DNA from: Alloalcanivorax marinus
GTDB lineage: Bacteria; Pseudomonadota; Gammaproteobacteria; Pseudomonadales; Alcanivoracaceae
DNA: 64,000 nt
Reading direction: 5' to 3'
Assembly: GCF_016906305.1 (NCBI RefSeq)
Contig: NZ_JADDOL010000003.1
Span: forward strand, 1-64,000
In this document: in pieces, positions 28,738-37,451 of the stretch
How the letters are laid out: each line of letters opens with the position of its first letter
How positions within the stretch are numbered: position 1 is the first letter of the stretch
Notes under the pieces: generated by a model
Database searches by the model: none
The model's input: the letters and a program-made list of their open reading frames with translations, nothing else
What the model was told of the DNA's origin: nothing
Program-made: the position numbers and the translations under genes

Positions 28738-30234
28738 CTAGCGCCCGGGAAAGGTGTCCAGCAGGCCACGGGCCCGGCGGCCCCGGTTGAGCACCACCAG
28801 GGCCAGCGCCAGCAGCAGGGTGGGCCAGGCGCCGGTGGTCATGAACGGGGTGCTGCCCTGGCGCGGCTGGTACTCGGTCAGCAGCAGGTCGCGCTCGAAC
28901 TGCGGCAGCCGGTCGCGCACCTTGCCGTGCTGGTCGACCACCGCGGTGATGCCGTTGTTGGTGCCACGCAGCAGCCAGCGGCCGGTTTCCACCGCGCGCA
29001 GGCGGCTCATCTGGAAATGCTGATGGGGCCCGGCGGAGGTGCCGAACCAAGCGTCGTTGCTGATCGTCAGCAGCACATCGGCGCCGGCGCTGCGGGTGGC
29101 CACCAGATCCGGATAGAGAATCTCGTAGCAGATAAAGGGCGCGATCTCATGGCCCAGGGCGTGCAGGTTGGGCTGGCCCGGGTGGCCCGGCGTGAAGCTG
29201 GACATGGGCAGGTCGAAGAACGGAATCAGCCCGCGCAGCAGGTCCTGGAAGGGCACGTACTCGCCGAACGGCACCAGCTTCTGTTTGTGGTAGACGCCGT
29301 CGTCGTGGTCGGTCCCGACCACCGCGATGCTGTTGTGGTAGGTGGTGGGCAGGCGGCGGTCGTCGCGCCAGGGCAGGCCGCTGATCAGCGCCCCGCCGCG
29401 GGCGGCCAGGGCCCGGCCTTCATCGTCCACGAAGCCCCGGATGTCCTGGTAGAACTCGATCATCGCCGACTCCGGCCAGATCACCAGGGTGTCGTCGGGC
29501 ACCTGGTCGGTGAGGCCGGCGTAGATTTCGCGGGTTTCCTGACGCATGGTGGCCAGCCATTTCAGGTCCTGGGGCACGTTGCCCTGGGCCAGGGCCACCG
29601 CCTGGCGGTCGCCGGCGGGGTGGGTGAAGGTCAGTTGGCCGCCCACCAGGGCGGCCACCACCAGCAGCGCGGACAGGGCCAGCGGGCCGGTGGCGCGCCC
29701 GCGCCGGGCGATCAGATCGATGCCGGTGGCGGACAGCAGCACCGCCGTCAGGGTCATGGCCCAGATGCCGCCCAGCGGCGCCAGCCCGGACAACGGCGTG
29801 TCGATGGCGGCGTAGCCGGCGTACAGCCAGGGGAAACCGGTGAACAGCCAGCCGCGTACCCAATCCAGCAGCACCCAGACGCCGGCGAACATCAGCGCGC
29901 CGCCGCCCATGCGCCGGGTCAGCCAGAAGGTGAGTCCGTAAAACAGCGCCATGAAGGCGGCGAAGGCGGCGGTGAACGGAATCGCCATCCACAGCGGCAT
30001 GAATCCGTAGTCGGTCATCGACACATGCAGCCAACTGACCCCGAAGCCGAACAGCCCCAGCCCGTACAGCCAGCCGTGCAGCAACGCCCGGCGCGGCGTC
30101 GGCGCGCGCACCAGGGTCACGTAGCCCAGGGCGATACTCACCGGCAACAGCGGCCACAGGTCATAAGGCGCGAACGCCAGCGGAAACAGAAGCCCGGCGA
30201 GCGGGGCAAGCAGCAGGTTGAGCATGGGTGTCAT
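28738..30234 (-). CDS. lnt: Apolipoprotein N-acyltransferase
   Basis: Lnt adds the third acyl chain to lipoproteins in the inner membrane. The 498-residue protein has several N-terminal membrane helices and a nitrilase-like domain with the catalytic triad: Glu in VIWPESAMIEF, Lys in HKQKLVPFGEYVPF and Cys in PFICYEILYPD. The start may be the ATG at 30234 or at 30225. In related bacteria lnt directly follows corC; here the two are separated by the 9.5-kb carboxylate island, so lnt must have its own promoter in the gap before the divergent LysR gene. Confidence 0.95.
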   Translation of the reverse strand: MTPMLNLLLAPLAGLLFPLAFAPYDLWPLLPVSIALGYVTLVRAPTPRRALLHGWLYGLGLFGFGVSWLHVSMTDYGFMPLWMAIPFTAAFAAFMALFYGLTFWLTRRMGGGALMFAGVWVLLDWVRGWLFTGFPWLYAGYAAIDTPLSGLAPLGGIWAMTLTAVLLSATGIDLIARRGRATGPLALSALLVVAALVGGQLTFTHPAGDRQAVALAQGNVPQDLKWLATMRQETREIYAGLTDQVPDDTLVIWPESAMIEFYQDIRGFVDDEGRALAARGGALISGLPWRDDRRLPTTYHNSIAVVGTDHDDGVYHKQKLVPFGEYVPFQDLLRGLIPFFDLPMSSFTPGHPGQPNLHALGHEIAPFICYEILYPDLVATRSAGADVLLTISNDAWFGTSAGPHQHFQMSRLRAVETGRWLLRGTNNGITAVVDQHGKVRDRLPQFERDLLLTEYQPRQGSTPFMTTGAWPTLLLALALVVLNRGRRARGLLDTFPGR

Positions 30235-30430
30235 CGGTCCCGGTGCTGGAGTCATGGCGGGGCGGGCGCCCCGGCGCGTGAAGCCACGTTATACGCAAAA
30301 TCCGTGTTCCATGCCATGGGACGGCGGCGGCGCGAAACTTGCCATTGCCATAGCAAAAAGAGATAAAGCCGCCCTTCGCATCACAAAAACGATTCGCCGG
30401 GCCCGCTCCCGGCGCCGTCGGGAGACGCCC

Positions 30431-31411
30431 ATGAACCTGAAGCAATTGAACGCCCTGGTGGCGGTGTTCGAGGAAGGCAGCTTTTCCGCCGCCGCCCAGC
30501 GGCTGAACATCGTGCAGCCGGCGCTCAGCCAGCAAATCATCGGCCTGGAAAAGGAGCTGGCGGTGCAGCTGTTCGAGCGCACCAACCGGGGCGTGGCGCC
30601 CACCCGCCACGGCCAGCGGCTGGTCAACCATGCCCGGCTGATCCTGCGGCAGATGGAAATTGCCCGCAACGACCTGCGCACTTCGCTGGAATCGGAGCCC
30701 GCCGGCGACGTGATCATCGCCCTGCCGGTGACGGTGACCGCGTTTCTGGCGCCGCGCCTGCTGGCCTGGCTGGAGCAGCACTATCCCCGTATCCGGTTGC
30801 ACATCGTCGAGGGCCTCAGTTCGGAAAGCGGCCATGTGGTGGAGACCGGCAAGGTGGAGCTGGGGGTCAACCCCAACGCCGCGGAGCTGGACGACGTGGA
30901 GTCGATCCCGGTACTGCGCGAGTACTTCTACCTGATCGGCGCGCCGGACCTGGTGGGGCCGGAAACCGGCGATATCGATCTGGCGGACGCGGCGAGCCGG
31001 CCGCTGATTCTCGGCGACCGCACCCACAATATGCGGCGCGTCATCGACGAGCACGTGGTGGCCGCCGGCGCCCGGCTGAACCTGCGCTTTGAACAGAACG
31101 GGCCGAAAACGCTGACGTCGGTGGTGGATCAGGGGCTGGCCTGCATCATCGCCAACCTGCCCATGCCGCTGCCGGACAACCGAACCCACCCGCGCCTGGC
31201 CCGGCGCATCGTCAATCCCAGGGTGCAGCGCCTGATGACCGTGGCCTGGCCGCGCAAGCGGCCCCTGTCGCGCCCGGCGGAGCGGGTGCGCGACGGGCTG
31301 ATCACGCTGATGGTGGAAGCGGCCCGGGCGGGCGACTGGCAGGCGGACGTGGTGTTGCCGGCGGAGCAGATGCCGGCATTAAAAAATGTGATGCCAAATA
31401 TCGTGAAATAA
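30431..31411 (+). CDS. LysR-family regulator of the carboxylate island
   Basis: The 326-residue protein has an N-terminal winged helix (MNLKQLNALVAVFEEGSFSA, AAQRLNIVQPALSQQI) and a C-terminal effector-binding domain. GGGAG lies six bases before the ATG at 30431. It is divergent from lnt and followed by tctC in the same direction, so it most likely controls the island. A sequence ATAGCAAAAAGAGATAAA at 30350-30367 upstream partly resembles the repeated sites at 31384 and 34556, which would allow autoregulation. The last ten codons lie inside the first of those sites. Confidence 0.88.
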   Translation: MNLKQLNALVAVFEEGSFSAAAQRLNIVQPALSQQIIGLEKELAVQLFERTNRGVAPTRHGQRLVNHARLILRQMEIARNDLRTSLESEPAGDVIIALPVTVTAFLAPRLLAWLEQHYPRIRLHIVEGLSSESGHVVETGKVELGVNPNAAELDDVESIPVLREYFYLIGAPDLVGPETGDIDLADAASRPLILGDRTHNMRRVIDEHVVAAGARLNLRFEQNGPKTLTSVVDQGLACIIANLPMPLPDNRTHPRLARRIVNPRVQRLMTVAWPRKRPLSRPAERVRDGLITLMVEAARAGDWQADVVLPAEQMPALKNVMPNIVK

Positions 31412-31418
31412 TATTTTT
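31384..31418 (+). promoter_or_regulatory. 35-bp shared sequence, copy A (upstream of tctC)
   Basis: This 35-base sequence matches 34556-34590 at 31 positions and contains TGAT-N7-ATCG, an imperfect LysR-type (T-N11-A) dyad, followed by AAATAATATTTTT, a plausible -10 region. It overlaps the last codons and stop of the LysR gene and ends 98 bases before the tctC ATG. It is a likely binding site for the adjacent regulator. Confidence 0.6.
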
Positions 31419-31516
31419 TTCTCTTGGGCGCCCTCTTTACTCTGCCTGGAACGTTTTTGGGCCCTTGGCCCTCCGTGCAAAAAAGAAAACTGGGCGCCCT
31501 GCCCGTGGAGAGCAGA

Positions 31517-32467
31517 ATGAGACTAATAAAACACTGCGCCGCCGCCGTTCTGGCGGTGTGCACCCTGACCGCGACCCTGGTATCCCCGTCGGCGACGGCG
31601 GACCAGTGGCCATCCAAACCGATCACGCTGCTGGTGGGCTTTTCCGCCGGGGGCGGCGCCGACACCCTGGCGCGCTTGATGGCCCGGGCCCTGGAAGAAG
31701 ACCTGGGCCAGCCGGTGGTGGTGGAGAACAAGGCCGGTGGTGGTGGCGTGGTAATGGCCACCCTGCTGCAACGGGCCCCGGCGGATGGATACACCGTGGG
31801 CTTTACCTCGGACTCCACCTTCGATGCGCTGCCGTTCATCGTGCGCACCGCCTACCAGCCCGATGATTTCGACTATCTGGCCACCGTCACCGAGCTGCAG
31901 AACGCCCTGGTGGCCGGGGCCAGCGCGCCGTTTTCCACCTGGGAGGAGATGCTGGCCTATGCCCGCGAGCAGGGCGGCCTCACCTTCGGTTCCCTGTCGC
32001 CGATCACCACCAAGTTCGCCGAACGCCTGGCCAAGCAGGAAGGCATTCGCGTGCGCACCGTGCCGATCAAGGGCGGGCGCCAGATCATCACCGATGTGAT
32101 GGGGCGCCATCTGGACGTGGGCTGGAGCGCCGGCGTGCATCAGGCGTACCTGAACGATCAGGGCGTCAAGGTGATCGTGGCCATGAACAGCGAACGCCTG
32201 CGCACCTCCCCGGACGTGCCGACCATTCGTGAGCAAGGCTATGACCGCAGCTACACCAGCTATTTCATGCTGGCGGCGCCCAAGGGCATCCCCGCGCCGG
32301 TGCGCGACAAACTGCTGGCGGCGATTCGCAAGGCGGCCACCTCCAAGGACGTGGCGAACCTGGCCGAAGAAAAAATGAAGTTCCCCAATGTGGTGCTGCC
32401 GGCGGAAACGCTGACCCGCTTTATCCAACTCCGCAGCGCTGAGAACGAGCGGGAATTCTCCGAATAA
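31517..32467 (+). CDS. tctC: TctC-type tripartite tricarboxylate transporter substrate-binding protein
   Basis: This is a periplasmic (Bug family) solute receptor of about 316 residues. A signal peptide (MRLIKHCAAAVLAV...SATA) precedes the mature start DQWPSKPITLLVGFSAGGGADT, a family hallmark, followed by VVVENKAGGGGVVMA. The ATG at 31517 has GGAG upstream; the longer frame from 31424 is rejected. It precedes tctB and tctA and feeds them with a carboxylate ligand; Bug proteins bind tricarboxylates, aromatic acids or other anions, so the ligand is not predictable. Confidence 0.92.
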   Translation: MRLIKHCAAAVLAVCTLTATLVSPSATADQWPSKPITLLVGFSAGGGADTLARLMARALEEDLGQPVVVENKAGGGGVVMATLLQRAPADGYTVGFTSDSTFDALPFIVRTAYQPDDFDYLATVTELQNALVAGASAPFSTWEEMLAYAREQGGLTFGSLSPITTKFAERLAKQEGIRVRTVPIKGGRQIITDVMGRHLDVGWSAGVHQAYLNDQGVKVIVAMNSERLRTSPDVPTIREQGYDRSYTSYFMLAAPKGIPAPVRDKLLAAIRKAATSKDVANLAEEKMKFPNVVLPAETLTRFIQLRSAENEREFSE

Positions 32468-32497
32468 TCACCGCGTTTTTCGCGAGGCAAAGCTGTC

Positions 32498-32947
32498 ATG
32501 AACGCTCGGATCGTGGATCTGTCGGCGGGGGTGCTTGTCACCCTGGCCGGCCTCTTCAGCGTGTTTTATCTGATTCCTCAACACATCAGTTCGGGCATGG
32601 GGTTCGGGCTGTCGCCACGGGCCTTTCCTTATCTGTGCGCCGGCGCGGTGACGGTGCTGGGCGTGGCGCTGGTGATCTTCAGCGCCCGTGACCGCGCCCT
32701 GGCGGAGCGGCCCGCGCCGGTCAGTCGCGCGGCCCTGAAACGGCTGGTGGTGGTGCTGGCGGTGCTGGCCCTGGTGCTGGCGCTGATGCAGTGGGTCGGC
32801 TTCCTGGCGGCGGCGGTGGTGGCGGTGGCTCTGCTGATGCTGTTGATGGGTGAGCGCCGCTGGCTGCCCATCGTACTGACGTCCCTGGGCTGGAGCCTGT
32901 TTCTCTGGGTTCTGTTCGATCGCGTGCTGGGCACGCCTCTGCCTTAG
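32498..32947 (+). CDS. tctB: TctB-type small membrane subunit
   Basis: The 149-residue protein has four hydrophobic segments (about residues 10-28, 35-58, 75-95 and 103-140), as in TctB. GMGFGLSPRAFPYL near residue 32 is typical. It lies between tctC and tctA, with 30 and 9 bases between, and is the small subunit of a sodium- or proton-coupled tripartite carboxylate transporter. Confidence 0.88.
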   Translation: MNARIVDLSAGVLVTLAGLFSVFYLIPQHISSGMGFGLSPRAFPYLCAGAVTVLGVALVIFSARDRALAERPAPVSRAALKRLVVVLAVLALVLALMQWVGFLAAAVVAVALLMLLMGERRWLPIVLTSLGWSLFLWVLFDRVLGTPLP

Positions 32948-32956
32948 GAGATTCCC

Positions 32957-34459
32957 ATGGACACGATACTCGCCGGTTTCTCCGACGCTTTCACTCTGAG
33001 CAATGTGCTGTTCGTACTGCTTGGGGTATTGATTGGCCAGCTGTTCGCCGCCGCGCCCGGCGTCGGCTCGCTGATCGCCATCACCATCGCCGTGCCCTAT
33101 ACCTTTTACATGAGCCCGGTGGCGGCGCTGGGCTTTCTGATCGGCATCAACAAGGGTGGCACCATCGGTGGCGCGGTGTCGGCGATCCTGATGAACACCC
33201 CGGGCTCGCCGGAGGCCACCGCCAGCACCTTCGACGGCTATCCCATGACCCAGCAGGGCAAGGCGCGCAAGGCCCTCAGGGCGGCGCACTTTTCCTCGGT
33301 GACCGGCGACACCCTCAGCGATCTGGTGCTGATCTTCGTGGCCGCGCCGCTGTCCATCGTGGCCATGAAAATGGGCCCGCCGGAAATGGCCGCCGTGATT
33401 CTGGTGGCCCTGGTGATCATCGCCGGCCTGGTGGGCAATTCCATGATCAAGGGTTTGATCGCCGCCTTCCTGGGCCTGTTCATGAGCCTGGTGGGCATGG
33501 ACCAGAGCACCGCCGCCGAGCGGCTCACCTTCGGCATCCCGGAGCTCATGGACGGTATTTCCATCACCGCCGCCGGCATCGGTGTGCTGGCGCTGGGCGA
33601 GATTCTGCGGCAGATCGTGTTCTCCGACAGCCTGCCGCGGCTGGACCAGAAGAACAGCGAATCGGTGAAGGCCGGCGAGCCGTTCACCTGGCAGGACTTC
33701 CGCACCATTCTGCCCACCATTCTGCGCTCCACCATGATCGGCACCCTGATCGGCGCGATCCCCGGCATCGGCTCCAGCGCCGCTGGCTTTCTCGGTTACA
33801 CCGCCGCCAAGCGCGCCTCGAAAACCCCGGAGCGTTTTGGCAAAGGGGAAATTCGCGGCGTGGCGGCCTCGGAAGCGGCCAACAGTTCGGTGGTGGGCGC
33901 CAACTTCATTCCGCTGCTGTCCCTGGGGATTCCCGGCAACGTGGCGGCGGCGATCATTCTCGGCGCCTTTCTGATCCATGGCCTGACCCCGGGGCCGCAG
34001 CTGTTCTCGGAACAGCCGCGCCTGGTCTATTCGCTGTTCGCGGTGATGCTGATCGGCGATCTGCTCAATCTGATCACCGGGCTGTTCACCATGGGGCTGT
34101 TCGCCCGGGTGATTCGTATTCCACTCACCTACATCATTCCCTGCGTGGTGGTGCTGTGTATTACCGGCGTGATCGTGGCCGACAGCCTGTTTGATGCCTG
34201 GCTGTTGCTGGGCATGGCGGTGGCCGGCTTCTTTATGCGCATGCTGAATTTTTCGTTCGTCACTTTCATTATCGGCTATGTGCTCGGGCCCATGTTCGAG
34301 GAAGCGTTCGGTCAGGCCATGATCATGGCCGACGGCGATCCGCTTTATCTTTTGCAGCGACCCATTGCCTGTGTCTTTATTCTGCTGGCGGCGGTGGTGC
34401 TGGTCAGTTTGTTGAGACAGCATCGTCGTGCCGGAAAGGCGTCGGCCATCCTGAAATAA
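32957..34459 (+). CDS. tctA: TctA-type large membrane subunit
   Basis: The 500-residue permease carries the TctA signatures PGVGSLIAITIAVPYTFYMSP and PGIGSSAAGFLGYTAAKRASK, plus GVAASEAANSSVVGANFIPLLSLGIPG. About 11-12 membrane segments are evident. TTAGGAG precedes the ATG. It imports the ligand captured by TctC. A strong terminator follows at 34483-34517, so the CoA genes downstream form a second unit. Confidence 0.93.
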   Translation: MDTILAGFSDAFTLSNVLFVLLGVLIGQLFAAAPGVGSLIAITIAVPYTFYMSPVAALGFLIGINKGGTIGGAVSAILMNTPGSPEATASTFDGYPMTQQGKARKALRAAHFSSVTGDTLSDLVLIFVAAPLSIVAMKMGPPEMAAVILVALVIIAGLVGNSMIKGLIAAFLGLFMSLVGMDQSTAAERLTFGIPELMDGISITAAGIGVLALGEILRQIVFSDSLPRLDQKNSESVKAGEPFTWQDFRTILPTILRSTMIGTLIGAIPGIGSSAAGFLGYTAAKRASKTPERFGKGEIRGVAASEAANSSVVGANFIPLLSLGIPGNVAAAIILGAFLIHGLTPGPQLFSEQPRLVYSLFAVMLIGDLLNLITGLFTMGLFARVIRIPLTYIIPCVVVLCITGVIVADSLFDAWLLLGMAVAGFFMRMLNFSFVTFIIGYVLGPMFEEAFGQAMIMADGDPLYLLQRPIACVFILLAAVVLVSLLRQHRRAGKASAILK

Positions 34460-34482
34460 GCGCTGATTTCCGTCTCCCAATG

Positions 34483-34517
34483 GGCTGGCCGGTCTCGCAT
34501 GGGCCGGCCTTTTTTTT
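34483..34517 (+). terminator. Rho-independent terminator of the tct operon
   Basis: GGCTGGCC (34483-34490) pairs with GGCCGGCC (34502-34509) through one G-U pair, with an 11-base loop, and is followed by eight T residues (34510-34517). It lies 24 bases after the tctA stop. AT-rich sequence follows to 34556. Confidence 0.85.
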
Positions 34518-34555
34518 GGAAAAAAGAAAAAATAAAAATTTTTTTTGCCAAAAAT

Positions 34556-34590
34556 AAATGTGATGGCAAAAATCATAAAATAATATTTTT
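34556..34590 (+). promoter_or_regulatory. 35-bp shared sequence, copy B (upstream of the CoA ligase)
   Basis: This copy matches 31384-31418 at 31 of 35 positions and carries a perfect TGAT-N7-ATCA dyad (34561-34575). AAATAATATTTTT follows. It ends 87 bases before the GTG start of the ligase gene. Two copies before the two transcription units of one island indicate common control by the LysR protein. The binding itself is inferred. Confidence 0.65.
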
Positions 34591-34677
34591 CAATGCATTC
34601 GCCCTTGGCCATGATTTTTGAATGACTTGCCGTCGCTTGGTGGCGGCCATTCGAATAACAGGAACAGGGAGAATGCA

Positions 34678-36228
34678 GTGAACCTTGGTCATCTGGTGAC
34701 CCGCAGCGCACGTTATTGGCCGGACCGCCCGGCGGTGGCGGATCGCCATCGCCGGGTCAGCTACCGCCAGCTGGAAGAACGTTCCAACCGGCTCGCCAAT
34801 GCGCTGCTCGGGCTGGGCCTGGAGCCCGGTGATCGGGTCGCCCTCTACAGCCTCAACCGCGTGGAACTGGTGGAAGCGGAAGTGGCGCTGTACAAAGCGG
34901 GCCTGGTGAAGGCGCCCTTGAACGCGCGGCTGTCCACGGAGGAAGCCCTGCACGTCCTGGAGGACGCCCAGGCGCGGGTGCTGATCGTCGGACCGGAGCA
35001 TGCCCCGGGGATCCTGGATCGCCGGGACGCGCTGCCGGTGGTGGAGCAGGTGGTGGTGATCGGCGCTGACGGCGACCAGGGCTTCGAGGCGCTGCTGGCC
35101 AAGGGCGACACCGCGCTGCCGGCGGTACAGGTGGATCAGGATGCGCCCGCGGTGCTGCATTACACCTCCGGTTCCTCCGGCCGCCTGAAGGCGGCGGTGC
35201 AGACCTTCGGTAACCGCCTGGCGCTGGTGCGCAAATCCCTGATGCTGCCGGAGGGCCGTTTCGCCCAGGACGAGGTGCTCGGTCATGTGGGCCCGGTGAC
35301 CCACGCCAGCGGCATGCAGATCATGCCGACGCTGACCACCGGTGGCTGCAACTACCTGATCGACCGCTTCGACATCGCCGAGCTGTTCGCCACCATTCAG
35401 CGCGAGCGCATCACCCGCTTCTTCGCCGTGCCCACCATGCTGTACCGCCTGATCGACAGCGGTCTGGCCGGCGATTACGACCTGTCCAGCCTGCGTCGCA
35501 TCACCTATGGCGCGGCGCCCATGGCGCCGTCGCGGCTGCGCGAAGCCATGGACGTATTCGGCCCGATTTTCACCCAGGGCTACGGCGCCGGCGAGACCAC
35601 CTCGACCATTTCCATCCTGACCCTGGAAGACCACCTGCGTGGCCTGAAGGACAAGCCGGAGCTGCTCGGTTCCTGCGGACGCCCCTATGGCGAATCCGAG
35701 GTGATCATCGCCGACGACGACGGCAATCCGCTGCCGGACGGTGAGGCCGGTGAAATTCTGGTGCGCGGGCCGGACGTGATGCAGGGCTACTGGAACGCCC
35801 CGGACCTGACCGAGGAAGTGATCAAGGACGGCTGGTACCACACCGGTGACGTGGCGCGCCGGGACGAGGAAGGCTTCCTGTACATCATCGATCGCAAGAA
35901 GGACATGATCATTTCCGGCGGCTTCAACATCTACCCTGCGGAAATCGAAACGGTGCTGTTCCGTCATCCGGCGGTGGCCGAGTGCTGCGTGGTCGGCGCG
36001 CCGGATCCGGAGTGGGGCGAGCAGGTGATTGCCTTCGTGGTGTGCCGCCTTGGGGAAACCGTGGAGGAAGCCGCGCTGGTGGACTACTGCGCCGAGCACC
36101 TGGCCAGTTTCAAGAAGCCCCGTCACGTGCGCTTCATCGATGAACTGCCCAAGAACCCCAACGGCAAGGTGGCCCGGCGCCTGGTGCGCGACACCTTCTG
36201 GAAGGATCACGACCGCCAGGTCGGCTGA
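34678..36228 (+). CDS. AMP-dependent acyl-CoA ligase
   Basis: The 516-residue adenylate-forming enzyme activates a carboxylic acid to its CoA thioester. Visible motifs are LHYTSGSSGRLKA (A3, altered from the usual TSGTTGxPKG), YGAGETTST (A5), DGWYHTGDVARRDEEGF (A7), RKKDMIISGGFNIYPAEIE (A8) and the catalytic lysine in PKNPNGKVARR (A10). The start is a GTG at 34678 with AGGGAG six bases upstream; in-frame sequence back to 34618 is rejected. Followed by acyl-CoA dehydrogenase and CoA transferase genes, it likely acts on the acid imported by TctABC. The substrate is unknown. Confidence 0.88.
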   Translation: MNLGHLVTRSARYWPDRPAVADRHRRVSYRQLEERSNRLANALLGLGLEPGDRVALYSLNRVELVEAEVALYKAGLVKAPLNARLSTEEALHVLEDAQARVLIVGPEHAPGILDRRDALPVVEQVVVIGADGDQGFEALLAKGDTALPAVQVDQDAPAVLHYTSGSSGRLKAAVQTFGNRLALVRKSLMLPEGRFAQDEVLGHVGPVTHASGMQIMPTLTTGGCNYLIDRFDIAELFATIQRERITRFFAVPTMLYRLIDSGLAGDYDLSSLRRITYGAAPMAPSRLREAMDVFGPIFTQGYGAGETTSTISILTLEDHLRGLKDKPELLGSCGRPYGESEVIIADDDGNPLPDGEAGEILVRGPDVMQGYWNAPDLTEEVIKDGWYHTGDVARRDEEGFLYIIDRKKDMIISGGFNIYPAEIETVLFRHPAVAECCVVGAPDPEWGEQVIAFVVCRLGETVEEAALVDYCAEHLASFKKPRHVRFIDELPKNPNGKVARRLVRDTFWKDHDRQVG

Positions 36229-36257
36229 TCGTCGTCCGGTCGAACAGGAGCATCATC

Positions 36258-37451
36258 ATGTACGAACGCTTCACCGCCAGTGAAAACGGCGAACGGGTGC
36301 GCGCCGAGGCCCGTGACTTTATCGACAACTACCTCAAGCCGCTGGAAGCGGAGCACGGCATCGGCTTTGAAAGCGAGCCTTCCATGGATCTGCTGCGCGG
36401 CATCTGGAAGGCGTCCCGAGACGCCGGCCTGTACGGCGCCCAGCTGCCGGAGGCCCAGGGCGGCCGTGGGCTGAGCGTTTACGACCAGTGTCTGCTCAAG
36501 GAAGACGTGGCCGCCTCCGGCGCCAAGCTGTCCGCGCACGTGCTGGGTGAGCTGGGCGGTCCGGGCCGGGTCGGTCATCTGTTCCACATCGCCACGCCCG
36601 GGCAGATGGAAAGCCACCTGCTGCCGGTGGTGCGCGCCGAGCGCACGGTGTGCTTCGCGCTCACCGAGCCGGAAGCGGGTTCCGACGCCAGCAACCTGAG
36701 CACCCGGGCGGTCCGCGACGGCGACCACTATGTGCTCAACGGTCTCAAGCGTTACATCTCCGGGGCGCCCTACGCGGACTTCGCCATCCTGATGGCGGTC
36801 ACCGACCCGGACGCAGGGGCCCGGGGCGTCACCGCCTTCCTGGTCGACTTCAACCGCCCCGGGGTCACCGTCAGCTCGGACTACACCCCGATTTCCGGCA
36901 AGAACCAGCACGCCGATATCCGCCTGGAGGACGTGCGCATTCCCGCCACCCAGGTGCTCGGCGAGGAAGGGCAGGGGTTCCGGCTGGGCATGTCGCGGAT
37001 CACCGTGAACCGGCTGCTGCATTGCCCGACCATGACCGGCCTGGCGATCCAGTCCCTGGACGCCTCCGCCCGCTACGCCACCCGGCGCCGCCAGTTCGGC
37101 CAGCCGATCGCCGGCTTCCAGGCAATCCAGCACACCCTGGCGGACATGGCCACCGACCTGCACGCCGCCCGTTGCCTGATGCTGGACGTGGCGCGCCGCA
37201 TCGACCGGGGCGAGGACACCCGCGAAGCGTCGGCCATGAGCAAGCTGTTCTGTTCGGAGAAAGCCTTCGCCATCGCCGACCGCGCCATCCAGGTGCACGG
37301 CGGCGTGGGCCTGATGCAGGGCAGTACCGTGGAGTGGGTGTTCCGGATGCTGCGCATGTACCGGATCGTCACCGGCACCAGCGAGATTCAGCGCAACACC
37401 ATCGCCAAGGGGTATCTGAAGCGCTACGCCGACGAGGCCCGGTCGTCATGA
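36258..37451 (+). CDS. Acyl-CoA dehydrogenase
   Basis: The 397-residue FAD enzyme introduces an alpha,beta double bond into acyl-CoA and passes electrons to ETF. Signature 1 appears as CFALTEPEAGSDASNL; VHGGVGLMQGSTVEWVFRMLR and TGTSEIQRNTIAKG mark the C-terminal domain. The catalytic base in the usual ACAD position before YRIVTGTSE is not obvious (MYRIVTG preceded by Arg/Met), so the position of the catalytic Glu needs alignment. AGGAG precedes the ATG. It overlaps the CoA transferase start by four bases. Confidence 0.9.
   Translation: MYERFTASENGERVRAEARDFIDNYLKPLEAEHGIGFESEPSMDLLRGIWKASRDAGLYGAQLPEAQGGRGLSVYDQCLLKEDVAASGAKLSAHVLGELGGPGRVGHLFHIATPGQMESHLLPVVRAERTVCFALTEPEAGSDASNLSTRAVRDGDHYVLNGLKRYISGAPYADFAILMAVTDPDAGARGVTAFLVDFNRPGVTVSSDYTPISGKNQHADIRLEDVRIPATQVLGEEGQGFRLGMSRITVNRLLHCPTMTGLAIQSLDASARYATRRRQFGQPIAGFQAIQHTLADMATDLHAARCLMLDVARRIDRGEDTREASAMSKLFCSEKAFAIADRAIQVHGGVGLMQGSTVEWVFRMLRMYRIVTGTSEIQRNTIAKGYLKRYADEARSS

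Noticed and set aside
32468-34711. 747-codon antisense ORF opposite tctB-tctA
   Set aside because: The translation is His/Gln/Arg-rich low complexity and runs through a terminator and AT-rich control region.
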